64,000 nucleotides of DNA from Plantibacter sp. VKM Ac-2880. GTDB taxonomy: Bacteria; Actinomycetota; Actinomycetes; Actinomycetales; Microbacteriaceae. The stretch is from the NCBI RefSeq assembly GCF_015351235.1, contig NZ_JADKSJ010000001.1, positions 1,877,668 through 1,941,667 on the forward strand, written 5' to 3'. How positions within the stretch are numbered: the stretch's first letter is position 1; every line of letters starts with the position of its first letter. The position numbers and the translations under genes are program-made. The notes under the pieces are model-generated. The model was not told the DNA's origin, searched no databases, and worked only from the letters and a program-made list of their open reading frames with translations. This document shows positions 18,850 through 26,935 of this stretch, in pieces.

Positions 18850-19866
18850 ATGACTACAGATCGAATTCCCTGGTTCGACACCGCTCGCGGGTTCGCCGTC
18901 GTCCTCGTCGCGCTCGGGCACGCGACGATGATCCTCGTCGAGGAGGGGGTGTCCTCCCCGGTCTGGTACGTCCTGTCGCAGCTGGCGCTCGCCATTCGCA
19001 TGCCGCTGTTCTTCACGCTCTCCGGGATGCTCGCCATCCGGATCGTCAACCGGTCGTGGAGGGACCTCTGGGACCGCAGGCTCGCACTGCTGCTCTGGAT
19101 GATCCTGGTGTGGACGGTGATCCGGTTCGCCTGGTTCTCGCTCCTCCCGATCGATTCGTTCCCGCACTACGCCGACCCGGGTGTCGTGCTCATCAGCCCG
19201 CTCTGGCCGACCGGCATCTTCTGGTTCCTGCAGGCGCTCGCCCTCTACCTCGTCGTCGGCAAGGTGATGAACGGCAGAGTGCCCGTCTGGCTGCAGTTGT
19301 CAGGAGCCGCCGTCCTGTCGGCCGTCGCCCTGGGTGCCCTTGGGAGTGAGAGCGGGAGCTATCAGCGCGCTGCAGGCTATCTCTTCTTCTTCCTGCTTGG
19401 TCTGCACGGGCGTAAACGGATCGTCGCTCTGGCCGACCGCCGTCGCCCGTTCGTCGCTGCCGGTCTCCTCGCGGCAGTGGTCCTCGCTTCGGGGCTGATC
19501 TTCGCGGTCGACCTCGACCAGGTGCCCGGGGTGCTGACGGCGCTCGGTGTCCCGGCCGTCCTCGCCGCCGTGCTGGCGCTCCGCGCTATCGATGGGACAC
19601 CGGTCGCCCGGATCCTGCAGTCGGTGGGGCGTCACAGTCTCCCGGTCTTCGTGATCCACGTGCTGGTCATCGGAGGGATCACCAGGGCGCTGCTCCTGCT
19701 CCCCGAGGTGCCCGCGCCCGTCCAGGCGGTCCTGCCGCCGGTGGTAGCGACACTCGCGGTGGTGTCGAGCCTGGTCGTCTGGAGGCTGACGCGCCGGGTT
19801 CCGGGTCTGTACACGGCGCCGCGGATCCTCATGACCCGGAGCCGTCTCCGCACCTCCGCCGTGTGA
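18850..19866 (+). CDS. Membrane acyltransferase, acyltransferase-3 family
   Basis: An integral membrane protein of 338 aa with about ten hydrophobic helices. The N-terminus IPWFDTARGFAVVLVALGHA and the MPLFFTLSGMLA helix are typical of acyltransferase-3 proteins, which transfer acyl groups to surface carbohydrates or other acceptors. ATG at 18850 is preferred to an upstream in-frame ATG because the promoter at 18814-18842 would start transcription at that base. A strong dyad covers the promoter, which suggests repression by a dedicated regulator. Confidence 0.85.
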   Translation: MTTDRIPWFDTARGFAVVLVALGHATMILVEEGVSSPVWYVLSQLALAIRMPLFFTLSGMLAIRIVNRSWRDLWDRRLALLLWMILVWTVIRFAWFSLLPIDSFPHYADPGVVLISPLWPTGIFWFLQALALYLVVGKVMNGRVPVWLQLSGAAVLSAVALGALGSESGSYQRAAGYLFFFLLGLHGRKRIVALADRRRPFVAAGLLAAVVLASGLIFAVDLDQVPGVLTALGVPAVLAAVLALRAIDGTPVARILQSVGRHSLPVFVIHVLVIGGITRALLLLPEVPAPVQAVLPPVVATLAVVSSLVVWRLTRRVPGLYTAPRILMTRSRLRTSAV

Positions 19867-19880
19867 GCGGCGTTCCGCTC
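19865..19880. terminator. Weak hairpin between convergent genes
   Basis: A 6-bp stem GAGCGG/CCGCTC with a 4-nt loop overlaps the stop of the acyltransferase gene. It has no U-tract and may be only a weak terminator. Confidence 0.35.
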
Positions 19881-19910
19881 AGGGCCGGACGGATGGGCGC
19901 CGGCGAGGGG

Positions 19911-20129
19911 TCAGCCGACGACGATGCCGAGGACGCCGGCCACGAGCGACAGGGCGGCGAGGACGAGGGCGATGCCGATGAGGATGACGTGCACGCGGAG
20001 GAAGGTGGTGGCGCGGCCCTGTGCGTCCCGTGCGCGCGGGTCGGCGAGGATCCGTTTGAGGAAGCGTGGCCAGACGACGACGTTGTAGACACCGTTGATG
20101 AGCAGGAGGACGGAGACGGCGATGATCAC
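19911..20129 (-). CDS. Small two-helix membrane protein, SCO4848-like
   Basis: A 72-aa protein with two hydrophobic helices (about 2-20 and 46-70). The basic loop between them has WPRFLKRILADPRARD and the motif AQGRATTFLRVHVILIG, which I associate with the SCO4848 family of actinobacterial membrane proteins of unknown function. The GTG start lies 6 nt after TAGACT (20136-20141, minus strand). It is divergent from orn, with only 52 nt between the two start codons. Confidence 0.7.
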   Translation of the reverse strand: MIIAVSVLLLINGVYNVVVWPRFLKRILADPRARDAQGRATTFLRVHVILIGIALVLAALSLVAGVLGIVVG

Positions 20130-20135
20130 CGCTCG

Positions 20136-20175
20136 AGTCTACGGAAGCGGCCGCGTCGGTGGTGCTGAGTAGACT
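20136..20175. promoter_or_regulatory. Back-to-back leaderless promoters
   Basis: Two TAGACT boxes point away from each other: 20136-20141 on the minus strand for the small membrane protein and 20170-20175 on the plus strand for orn. Each ends 6 nt before its start codon. The -35 regions must overlap in the 28 nt between them, so the two transcripts may compete. Confidence 0.55.
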
Positions 20176-20181
20176 CGACCC

Positions 20182-20802
20182 ATGAGCACAGCTGGGGACC
20201 GACTGGTCTGGATCGACTGCGAGATGACCGGACTCGAGCTGGAGGTCGACGAACTCGTCGAGATCGCCGTCGTGATCACCGACTTCGAGTTGAACATCCT
20301 CGATCCGGGCTACTCGGTCGTCATCAAGCCCGACCAGTCGGCGCTCGACAACATGGGCGAGTTCGTCACGAACATGCACCAGACCTCGGGGCTCCTCGAG
20401 GAGATCCCGAACGGTGTGAGTGTCGCGGACGCGGAGTTCCAGGTGATCGAGTACATCCAGCGGTTCGTGCCCGACGAGTCGAAGGCGCCCTTGGCCGGAA
20501 ACACCATCGGGACGGACCGCGCGTTCCTCGCCCGCTACATGCCGCGTCTCGACGCACACCTGCACTACCGCAACGTCGACGTCTCCTCCATCAAGGAGCT
20601 CGCCCGCCGCTGGTACCCGCGGGTGTACTTCAACGCCCCGTCCAAGCACGGTGGTCACCGTGCCCTGGCGGACATCCTGGAGTCGGTCCGCGAGCTCGCC
20701 TACTACCGTGGCGCGTTGTTCGTCGACCTGCCTGGCCCGAGCTCAGACGACGCGAAGCAGGTTTCGGAGGCGGTCGTGTCACGATACGCCCCGAACATGT
20801 AA
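20182..20802 (+). CDS. orn: Oligoribonuclease
   Basis: A 3'-5' exoribonuclease of the DEDDh class that degrades 2-5-nt RNAs, including the c-di-GMP product pGpG. The 206-aa protein begins with LVWIDCEMTGLE (Asp12, Glu14). The conserved core includes TIGTDRAFLARYMP and YFNAPSKHGGHRALADI, which carries the catalytic His and last Asp. The start is fixed by TAGACT 6 nt upstream. It is followed at once by a promoter and tRNA-His, as in many actinobacteria. Confidence 0.96.
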   Translation: MSTAGDRLVWIDCEMTGLELEVDELVEIAVVITDFELNILDPGYSVVIKPDQSALDNMGEFVTNMHQTSGLLEEIPNGVSVADAEFQVIEYIQRFVPDESKAPLAGNTIGTDRAFLARYMPRLDAHLHYRNVDVSSIKELARRWYPRVYFNAPSKHGGHRALADILESVRELAYYRGALFVDLPGPSSDDAKQVSEAVVSRYAPNM

Positions 20803-20808
20803 TAGACT
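20803..20808 (+). promoter_or_regulatory. -10 box for tRNA-His
   Basis: TAGACT lies just after the orn stop codon, about 45 nt before the mature tRNA-His 5' end, leaving a processed leader. Confidence 0.5.
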
Positions 20809-20852
20809 CGTCCAGTCGCTTGTGACGCGGTCTCCGCGGAGCAGGTCGCATG

Positions 20853-20928
20853 GTGGGTATAGCTCAGTTGGCAGAGCGCCTGGTTGTGGTCCAGGAGGTC
20901 GCGGGTTCAAGCCCCGTTACTCACCCCA
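20853..20928 (+). tRNA. tRNA-His (anticodon GTG)
   Basis: A full cloverleaf: acceptor GTGGGTA/TACTCAC, anticodon loop TTGTGGT, and T-arm GGGTTCAAGCCCC. The base before the 5' end (20852) is G and the discriminator is C, giving the G-1:C73 pair that is the identity feature of tRNA-His. Of the four tRNAs in the window, only this one encodes its CCA end. Confidence 0.97.
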
Positions 20929-20935
20929 TGTCGTA

Positions 20936-20964
20936 CAGAAGCCGGAGGACTCCTCCGGCTTCTG
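20936..20964 (+). terminator. Intrinsic terminator after tRNA-His
   Basis: A perfect inverted repeat of 14 bp (20936-20949 with 20951-20964) centred on one base, followed by TCGTAT. The real loop must open the innermost pairs. It lies 7 nt after the tRNA. Confidence 0.75.
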
Positions 20965-20985
20965 TCGTATCCGGGGAGCACAGGC

Positions 20986-21336
20986 ATGCTGGAGTTGGAC
21001 ACCGAGGCGTTCGAGGCGCTGGTCGTCGAGGAACTCGACCGGTTGCCCGATGAGATGGTGGACGGGCTCGACAACGTCGTCTTCGTGGTCGAGGATCGCC
21101 CCGAGAACGGCACGCTCGACACGCTGGGCCTCTACGACGGTGTGGCCCTGACGGAACGAGACCGCTACGGCTTCGGTGAGATGCCGGATCGGATCATCGT
21201 CTACCGCGAGCCCCATCTGGCGGCGTGCGAGTCGCTCGACGAACTCGCCGACGAGGTCCACACCACCCTCGTCCACGAGATCGCCCACTTCTACGGCATC
21301 GACGATGAACGCCTGCACGAGCTCGGGTGGGCCTGA
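20986..21336 (+). CDS. Metallopeptidase-family protein (zincin-like, MPN/DUF1025 type)
   Basis: A 116-aa cytoplasmic protein. A zinc-binding HExxH appears in LVHEIAHFYGIDDERLHELG near the C-terminus, matching a compact family of minimal zincin-like proteins found in many actinobacteria. Its substrate is unknown. The ATG at 20986 follows a weak GGGGAG. The frame upstream runs through the tRNA and is not coding. It lies between tRNA-His and nadE. Confidence 0.85.
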   Translation: MLELDTEAFEALVVEELDRLPDEMVDGLDNVVFVVEDRPENGTLDTLGLYDGVALTERDRYGFGEMPDRIIVYREPHLAACESLDELADEVHTTLVHEIAHFYGIDDERLHELGWA

Positions 21337-21427
21337 CCGCCGTCCGGTCTACTGGCGGGTGTTTCCAGCGTGTTGCGGCTGCCTCGGAGTTCCGTGTCGG
21401 TCCCTGCAGAGCGGGTAGCCTGGTCGC

Positions 21428-22249
21428 ATGCGCGAGATCCAGGCCCGCATCATTGCGGAACTCCATGTCAGCCCCACGATCGACCCGGCGGCGGAGATCC
21501 GTTCGCGGATCGACTTCCTGAAGTCCTACCTGCAGGCCACGCACACGAAGGGGTTCGTCCTCGGGATCAGCGGTGGGCAGGACTCCTCGCTCGCCGGGAG
21601 GTTGTGCCAGCTCGCGGCCGAGGAGGTCCGGGCAGAGGGTGGCGACGCGCGGTTCGTCGCCGTGCGGCTGCCCTACGCCGTGCAGCACGACGAGGAGGAC
21701 GCCCAGCTGGCGCTGTCGTTCATCCGCCCCGACGAGTCGATCGTGTTCAACATCCAGCGGGCGGTGGACGGCTTCGAAGCTGAGTTCGCCGACGCCACCG
21801 GGCAGCCGCTCAGCGACTTCGTGAAGGGGAATGCGAAGGCGCGCGCTCGGATGGTCGCGCAGTACGCGATCGCTGGACAGCAGGGGCTCCTGGTCGTCGG
21901 TACGGATCACGCGGCGGAGGCGGTCACCGGCTTCTTCACCAAGTTCGGTGACGGCGGTGCCGACGTCCTACCGCTGAGCGGGTTGTCGAAGCGCCAGGGG
22001 CGGGCGCTCCTGGAGTCGCTGGACGCCCCGGAGCGGCTCTACCTGAAGGCTCCGACGGCCGATCTGCTCGACGGCACGCCCGGACAGACCGACGAGGACA
22101 ACCTTGGCCTCAGCTACCAGCAGATCGACGACTTCCTCGAGGGACACGACATCGACGCTGCGGCCGCGGAAGCGATCGAGGCTCGCTACGCGAGCACCGA
22201 GCATAAGCGCCAGCTCCCGGTGAGCAAGTTCGACAGCTGGTGGCACTGA
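21428..22249 (+). CDS. nadE: NAD synthetase, ammonia-dependent
   Basis: Amidates nicotinate adenine dinucleotide to NAD+, the last step of NAD synthesis. The 273-aa protein has the PP-loop SGGQDS at 48-53, the [23 protein letters not shown] segment, and the C-terminal ending [14 protein letters not shown]. No glutaminase domain is present, so it should use ammonia directly. TAGCCT ends 6 nt before the ATG, a leaderless start. A long hairpin follows the gene. Confidence 0.96.
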   Translation: MREIQARIIAELHVSPTIDPAAEIRSRIDFLKSYLQATHTKGFVLGISGGQDSSLAGRLCQLAAEEVRAEGGDARFVAVRLPYAVQHDEEDAQLALSFIRPDESIVFNIQRAVDGFEAEFADATGQPLSDFVKGNAKARARMVAQYAIAGQQGLLVVGTDHAAEAVTGFFTKFGDGGADVLPLSGLSKRQGRALLESLDAPERLYLKAPTADLLDGTPGQTDEDNLGLSYQQIDDFLEGHDIDAAAAEAIEARYASTEHKRQLPVSKFDSWWH

Positions 22250-22270
22250 GCCGGTTCCCCTGAGATGAAG

Positions 22271-22302
22271 ACGGCGGCCCGATCGGATGATCGGGCCGCC
22301 GT
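22271..22302. terminator. Bidirectional terminator after nadE
   Basis: A perfect 14-bp stem (22271-22284 with 22289-22302) and a GGAT loop, followed by TCTC. It is placed between the convergent nadE and the membrane-protein gene. Confidence 0.85.
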
Positions 22303-22322
22303 TCTCACGTGTCGTCGGGTCG

Positions 22323-23036
22323 TCAGCTGACGCTGGACGGCTTGCGCTCGGCCTCCAGGACCTTGACGTCGTCGATGATGCGCTGGGTGGTGCTGGTGTT
22401 GATGGTGCCGCCGGTGGAGCGGGTGATGTCCCCGGGCCGGGATCCTGCGGTGGCCGCCGGCTTTACCTCGGCGTACTGCTCGTGGTGCTGCTTGGCGACC
22501 CAGGACTCCTGCTCGGCGATGAGGGCCTGCTCCGACCCTGCCGACTCGGCACGCCAACGACGGAGGTCCGCCTCGAAGTCCTTCCGTGCCCGCGCCGGCT
22601 TCTTCGACCACTCGACGAGGCGATCGCGGAACTCCTCGACCACGGGGTCGAGCTCGTACCCGTAGGTCGCGGAGTTGCGTTTCATCTCGTGCAGCTGATG
22701 GTTCGCCCAGTCGGCGGCGACCGCCGCGCCCTTGACCGGACTGAGCCGGACGAGGGTGTCGGTCTGCGCGACTGCGCGATCGCTGAGCACCTGCTCCTGG
22801 GGCGTGAGGGAATTCCAGACGCTCGCCTCGGTGGCTGCGTCGACGAGCGCCATGATCGCCGCCTGCTTCTGCTCGCGATCGCGCTGATCGACGATGCCAC
22901 GGAGCGCACGACGACTGGCGCCGGCGGCGACGAGGGAGGACACCACGACGGCCACGATGAAGAGGGCCGCAGCGAACAGCATGGGGCGGACCTCCGAAGA
23001 GGTCACCCACTCGACGAGATCATTCCACCATTGCAT
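22323..23036 (-). CDS. Single-helix membrane protein of unknown function (237 aa)
   Basis: I do not recognise the family. One strong membrane helix (about residues 19-41) near the N-terminus is followed by a long Arg/Glu/Gln-rich cytoplasmic part likely to be helical. The C-terminal end is Pro/Thr/Ser-rich. The start at 23036 is supported by TAACGT ending 7 nt upstream (leaderless geometry), although the frame runs on further. Topology suggests a membrane-tethered scaffold or phage-shock-like protein, but there is no sequence motif to prove a role. Confidence 0.65.
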   Translation of the reverse strand: MQWWNDLVEWVTSSEVRPMLFAAALFIVAVVVSSLVAAGASRRALRGIVDQRDREQKQAAIMALVDAATEASVWNSLTPQEQVLSDRAVAQTDTLVRLSPVKGAAVAADWANHQLHEMKRNSATYGYELDPVVEEFRDRLVEWSKKPARARKDFEADLRRWRAESAGSEQALIAEQESWVAKQHHEQYAEVKPAATAGSRPGDITRSTGGTINTSTTQRIIDDVKVLEAERKPSSVS

Positions 23037-23115
23037 GCGCCGAACGTTACCCCTCGTTCGGGCGTGAACGCGGACGACGCCCCGCAAGTGACGGGATCCG
23101 CCCTGGCACCCGGGA

Positions 23116-23316
23116 TCAGCTGCGGAACGCGTCGATCGCGACCGCCAGATCGGTGAAACTACCGAGCGGGGCGTAGGCGAGTGCGGCAGGGCGGAACCGA
23201 CTGGCGCGGTACTCGGCGCCGCCCTCGGCACCGACGGCCTCGATGTTGCCGAGGACGCGGCCGTCAGGACTCGTCACGCGCCAGTACCCGGGACGGATGC
23301 TCAGTGCGTTGGGCAT
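23116..23316 (-). CDS. Small protein of unknown function (66 aa)
   Basis: A short frame with a good ribosome binding site (GAGGAG about 6 nt before ATG) and normal codon bias. The residues YWRVTSPDGRVLGNIEAV, which look like two beta strands, suggest a compact beta-rich fold. I see no known domain. It is monocistronic, downstream on the minus strand of the GC-rich hairpin at 23511-23550. Confidence 0.55.
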   Translation of the reverse strand: MPNALSIRPGYWRVTSPDGRVLGNIEAVGAEGGAEYRASRFRPAALAYAPLGSFTDLAVAIDAFRS

Positions 23317-23597
23317 GGGGACTCCTCGTGTGTCGATGGGCGCGGCCTCCCGGCGAGTGCCGGCTGGTATGGCTCAGCGTATGACCGACCACCGACGTCG
23401 GGCTCGGCGGAATCGTGCGAGCGTCCTCCACAGGTGCGCCGGGGGTTGTGGACGTCGACGAGCTGCGGTTGGCCGACCGGCGGGCGCTCGTGATCGGAGA
23501 GGCTGACGGTGCGTCCGGGGCGGTGAACGGCACGGACCCGCCCCGGACGCACGGCCGGTCCGCCGCATGGATCGAGACACCGAGCTGAGAGGAACAG
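23317..23597. other. Intergenic region with a long hairpin
   Basis: There is no convincing gene in these 281 nt. A 13-bp perfect stem (23511-23523 with 23538-23550) with a 14-nt loop lies about 50 nt before the ssb-like gene. With no gene ending on the plus strand nearby, it could be a regulatory leader of ssb or part of a terminator for unseen transcription. Confidence 0.5.
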
Positions 23598-24053
23598 ATG
23601 AACGACCAGATCACCGTCTGCGGACACGTCGCGACGGAACCGAAGCACCACCGAACCGCCTCCGGGCTGGATATCACGAGCTTCCGTCTCGCGTGCCAGC
23701 AGCGTCGCTACGACCAGAAGCAGGGCACGTGGGTCGCGCAGGAGACGAACTGGTACACGGTGAGCGCCTTCCGAGGCCTGGCGACCGCGGCCACCGAGTC
23801 GCTGGTGAAGGGCCAGCGCGTCATCGTGCTGGGGAGGCTGCGGATCCGCGACTGGGAGCAGGGTGAACGACGCGGGACCTCGGTCGACATCGAAGCCGAT
23901 CACCTCGGCTCCGACATCTCCTGGCAGCCGAGGGCCGCATCGGAGTCGTCCGGCGCGCGCGAGACGAGCACGGCGGGCTCTCCGGCAGGACCGGCGTCGG
24001 GCGGTGCGGCGGCGGAGTGGGCGCCGGCGCCGCCCCAGGACACGCCGTTCTGA
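23598..24053 (+). CDS. ssb: Single-stranded DNA-binding protein (paralogue)
   Basis: A 151-aa protein with an OB fold over about residues 1-110: ITVCGHVATEPKHHRTASG, then FRLACQQRRYDQKQGTW, NWYTVSAFRGLA and GQRVIVLGRLRIRDW. A Gly/Ala/Pro-rich linker leads to a C-terminal tip PPQDTPF. That differs from the usual DDDIPF partner-binding tail by losing two acids. It starts after GAGAGGA. It is not next to rpsF/rpsR, so it is probably a second SSB, in actinobacteria often tied to competence, sporulation or stress. The primary SSB is expected elsewhere. Confidence 0.9.
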   Translation: MNDQITVCGHVATEPKHHRTASGLDITSFRLACQQRRYDQKQGTWVAQETNWYTVSAFRGLATAATESLVKGQRVIVLGRLRIRDWEQGERRGTSVDIEADHLGSDISWQPRAASESSGARETSTAGSPAGPASGGAAAEWAPAPPQDTPF

Positions 24054-24075
24054 CGCGCCGCGTAGACTGCTCGAC

Positions 24076-24600
24076 GTGCAGAAGAGCCCTCGCGATCGCC
24101 CCGCCTCCGTCGTCAGCCCGGTCCGTCGTCGCTCGTCGTCCGTCGGACTCGGCCTGGTCGTGGTGCTCGGTGCCCTCGGTCTCGGCCTGACCGGCTGCGC
24201 GCAGCCTGCACCCGTCCCGACGCCCACGGCGACCCAGGCGCCGACGCCCACCGAGACGCCGGCAGCGGCACCCGTGCTGCAGCCGGAGGGTACCGCCGCC
24301 GACAACCTGCCCTTCTTCGACACCGTGAACGCGGCCACCCTGGCGGCGAATCCGGCTGCCGGAGGCCAGGCCATCATCGACGGGCTCGTGGCGGCAGGGT
24401 TCCCGAAGGCGGAGATGGAGGTCTCCTCCGACACCACGAGCATCGGTGAGCCGGCGGACTCGATCCAGTTCTCCATCCGGTGGCAGGGACAGTGCATTCT
24501 TGGGCAGAACGGGCCGGCGACGGGGTATCACTCCTCCGTGGTCCCGCTGCTCGACACCGGCCGGTGCCTCATCGGCGCCACGCGTCCGATCGACTGGTAG
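24076..24600 (+). CDS. Secreted lipoprotein of unknown function
   Basis: A 174-aa protein with a lipoprotein signal: basic N-terminus, hydrophobic core, and lipobox LTGC near residue 41. A Pro/Thr-rich linker follows. A mature domain of about 100 residues contains PFFDTVNAATLAANPAAGGQAIIDGLVAAGFPK and two cysteines (Cys near QGQCILGQ and GRCLIG). I believe it belongs to a Microbacteriaceae lipoprotein family known only as a domain of unknown function. GTG is the start because TAGACT ends 7 nt before it. Confidence 0.75.
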   Translation: MQKSPRDRPASVVSPVRRRSSSVGLGLVVVLGALGLGLTGCAQPAPVPTPTATQAPTPTETPAAAPVLQPEGTAADNLPFFDTVNAATLAANPAAGGQAIIDGLVAAGFPKAEMEVSSDTTSIGEPADSIQFSIRWQGQCILGQNGPATGYHSSVVPLLDTGRCLIGATRPIDW

Positions 24601-24605
24601 CGGCC

Positions 24606-24623
24606 GGACGGCCATGGCCGTCC
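24606..24623 (+). terminator. Palindrome after lipoprotein gene
   Basis: GGACGGCCATGGCCGTCC is an 18-nt perfect palindrome 6 nt after the stop. The loop is tight and there is no U-tract, so its terminator role is uncertain. Confidence 0.35.
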
Positions 24624-24668
24624 ACGTGCAGCGCAAACGTCGGGTCCGCCCGTAGACTGGACGGCGAC

Positions 24669-26351
24669 ATGGCTGAATACATTTACTCGATGGTCCGCGC
24701 CCGCAAGGCGGTCGGCGACAAGCTCATCCTCGACGACGTGACGATGGCGTTCCTGCCCGGAGCGAAGATCGGCGTCGTCGGCCCGAACGGTGCCGGTAAG
24801 TCCACGATCCTGAAGATCATGGCGGGAATCGACACCCCCTCGAACGGCGAGGCGAAGCTCACGCCGGGCTTCAGCGTCGGCATCCTCATGCAGGAGCCGG
24901 AACTCGACGAGGACAAGACGGTGCTCGAGAACGTCCAGGAGGGCGTCGGCGAGATCAAGGGCAAGATCGACCGCTTCAACGAGATCTCCCTCGCGATGGC
25001 TGAGCCCGACGCCGACTTCGACGCCCTGCTCGCCGAGATGGGCGTGCTGCAGGAGGCGATCGACGCCGCCGACGCCTGGGACCTCGACTCCCAGCTGGAA
25101 CAGGCGATGGACGCCCTGCGCTGCCCGCCGTCCGACGCCACGGTCGCCCACCTCTCCGGTGGTGAGAAGCGTCGCGTCGCACTCTGCAAGCTCCTCCTCC
25201 AGAAGCCCGACCTCCTGCTCCTCGACGAGCCCACCAACCACCTCGACGCGGAGAGCGTGCTCTGGCTCGAGCAGCACCTCGCCCAGTACGCGGGCGCCGT
25301 GCTCGCCGTCACCCACGACCGGTACTTCCTCGACCACGTCGCAGAGTGGATCTGCGAGATCGACCGCGGTCGTCTCTACCCTTACGAGGGCAACTACTCG
25401 ACCTACCTCGAGAAGAAGGGCGAGCGCCTCAACGTCCAGGGGAAGAAGGACGCCAAGCTCGCCAAGCGTCTCGCGAGTGAACTCGAGTGGGTGCGCAGCA
25501 ACGCCAAGGGTCGCCAGGTGAAGTCCAAGGCTCGTCTGGCCCGGTATGAAGAGATGGCGTCTGAGGCGGAGCGCACCAGGAAGCTCGACTTCGAAGAGAT
25601 CCAGATCCCCGCCGGCCCGCGCCTCGGCTCGACGGTCCTCGAAGCTAAGAAGCTGCAGAAAGGCTTCGACGGACGCGTCCTCATCGACGACCTGTCGTTC
25701 AGCCTGCCGCGCAACGGTATCGTCGGCATCATCGGCCCGAACGGTGTCGGTAAGACCACGCTGTTCAAGACCATCGTCGGGCTCGAGCCGCTGGATGCCG
25801 GCGAGCTCAAGGTCGGCGAGACCGTGAAGCTCTCCTACGTCGACCAGTCCCGCGGGGGTATCGATCCCAACAAGACGCTCTGGGAGGTCGTGTCCGAAGG
25901 ACTCGACTACATCCAGGTCGGCAACCAGGAGATCCCGTCGCGCGCCTACGTGTCGACCTTCGGCTTCAAGGGCCCCGACCAGCAGAAGAAGGCCGGCGTC
26001 CTCTCCGGTGGTGAGCGCAACCGACTCAACCTCGCGCTGACGCTCAAGCAGGGTGGAAACCTCCTGCTGCTCGACGAACCGACCAACGACCTCGACGTCG
26101 AAACGCTGTCGAGCCTCGAGAACGCGCTCCTCGAGTTCCCGGGTTGCGCCGTGGTCATCACCCACGACCGGTGGTTCCTCGACCGCATCGCGACGCACAT
26201 CCTCTCCTACGAGGGCACCGAGGAGAACCCGTCGAACTGGCACTGGTTCGAGGGCAACTTCGAGTCCTACGAAGAGGACAAGATCAAGCGCCTGGGCCCG
26301 GACGCCGCGAAGCCTCACCGCTCCGCGTACCGGAAGCTCACCCGCGACTGA
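24669..26351 (+). CDS. ettA: Energy-dependent translational throttle protein EttA (ABC-F)
   Basis: A ribosome-associated ABC-F ATPase that gates the first elongation cycle according to the ATP/ADP ratio. The 560-aa protein has two ABC cassettes: the first with GPNGAGKST (38-46) and LSGGEKRR, the second with GPNGVGKTT and LSGGERNR. Between them is the KxLA-rich linker with ELEWVRSNAKGRQVKSKARL typical of EttA's P-site tip. It has no membrane domain, as expected. TAGACT lies 10 nt before the ATG, and a strong hairpin follows the gene. Confidence 0.95.
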   Translation: MAEYIYSMVRARKAVGDKLILDDVTMAFLPGAKIGVVGPNGAGKSTILKIMAGIDTPSNGEAKLTPGFSVGILMQEPELDEDKTVLENVQEGVGEIKGKIDRFNEISLAMAEPDADFDALLAEMGVLQEAIDAADAWDLDSQLEQAMDALRCPPSDATVAHLSGGEKRRVALCKLLLQKPDLLLLDEPTNHLDAESVLWLEQHLAQYAGAVLAVTHDRYFLDHVAEWICEIDRGRLYPYEGNYSTYLEKKGERLNVQGKKDAKLAKRLASELEWVRSNAKGRQVKSKARLARYEEMASEAERTRKLDFEEIQIPAGPRLGSTVLEAKKLQKGFDGRVLIDDLSFSLPRNGIVGIIGPNGVGKTTLFKTIVGLEPLDAGELKVGETVKLSYVDQSRGGIDPNKTLWEVVSEGLDYIQVGNQEIPSRAYVSTFGFKGPDQQKKAGVLSGGERNRLNLALTLKQGGNLLLLDEPTNDLDVETLSSLENALLEFPGCAVVITHDRWFLDRIATHILSYEGTEENPSNWHWFEGNFESYEEDKIKRLGPDAAKPHRSAYRKLTRD

Positions 26352-26360
26352 GTGCAACGA

Positions 26361-26394
26361 CGACGGCCCATCGGCTCCGGCTGATGGGCCGTCG
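26361..26394 (+). terminator. Intrinsic terminator of ettA
   Basis: A 12-bp perfect stem (26361-26372 with 26383-26394). The inner bases can extend the stem by 3 more pairs, one of them G-U. It lies about 10 nt after the ettA stop. Confidence 0.8.
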
Positions 26395-26435
26395 CTCGTC
26401 CGTCTCCCACCAGCCTGAGCAGGGAAGGTTCACCG

Positions 26436-26909
26436 ATGACCAGACTCCACGTGCCGATCCCGTTGCGATGGGGCGACCTCGACGCCTTCAACCACGTGAA
26501 CAACGCGTCCATGCTGAAGCTCCTCGAAGAGGCGCGCGTGAGGGTGTTCTGGATCCCGACGCTCGCATCGGAGGAGGCGCCGCCGACGGCGGTCATCGAC
26601 GCGAGTCTCGACGCGGAGACGATCACGCTCGTCGCCCATCAGGAGATCGAATACCTGGCCCCGATCCCGTATCAGCGCGACCCGCTCGACGTCCAGCTCT
26701 GGATGGGCAAGATCGGCGGAGCCAGCCTGCAGGTCGCCTACGAGGTCTACTCTCCGCGCGGTACCGAGCCGCAGACGCTCTACGCGCGCGCCGCGACGAC
26801 GGTCGTGATGGTCGACGCGAAGACCATGAAGCCTCGACGGATCTCAGATGCGGAGCGCGTCGTGTGGGAACCGTTCATCGAGGACCCGATCGAGTTCTCG
26901 CGTCGCTGA
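26436..26909 (+). CDS. Acyl-CoA thioesterase, hot-dog fold (4HBT type)
   Basis: Hydrolyses acyl-CoA thioesters. The 157-aa protein has the hallmark WGDLDAFNHVNNA near residues 12-24, where the Asp is the catalytic residue of the 4-hydroxybenzoyl-CoA thioesterase type. A hot-dog core follows. GGAAGG precedes the ATG at the right distance. It lies next to a convergent TesB-type thioesterase, so two unrelated thioesterase folds are side by side. The physiological substrate is not known. Confidence 0.88.
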   Translation: MTRLHVPIPLRWGDLDAFNHVNNASMLKLLEEARVRVFWIPTLASEEAPPTAVIDASLDAETITLVAHQEIEYLAPIPYQRDPLDVQLWMGKIGGASLQVAYEVYSPRGTEPQTLYARAATTVVMVDAKTMKPRRISDAERVVWEPFIEDPIEFSRR

Positions 26910-26935
26910 GCGCGGCATCTCGTCATGACACCGGA

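Noticed and set aside
24528-26357. 609-codon open frame on the minus strand
   Set aside because: It is the antisense shadow of ettA. High GC at third positions removes stops on the other strand; the product has no family features and the plus-strand gene is certain.
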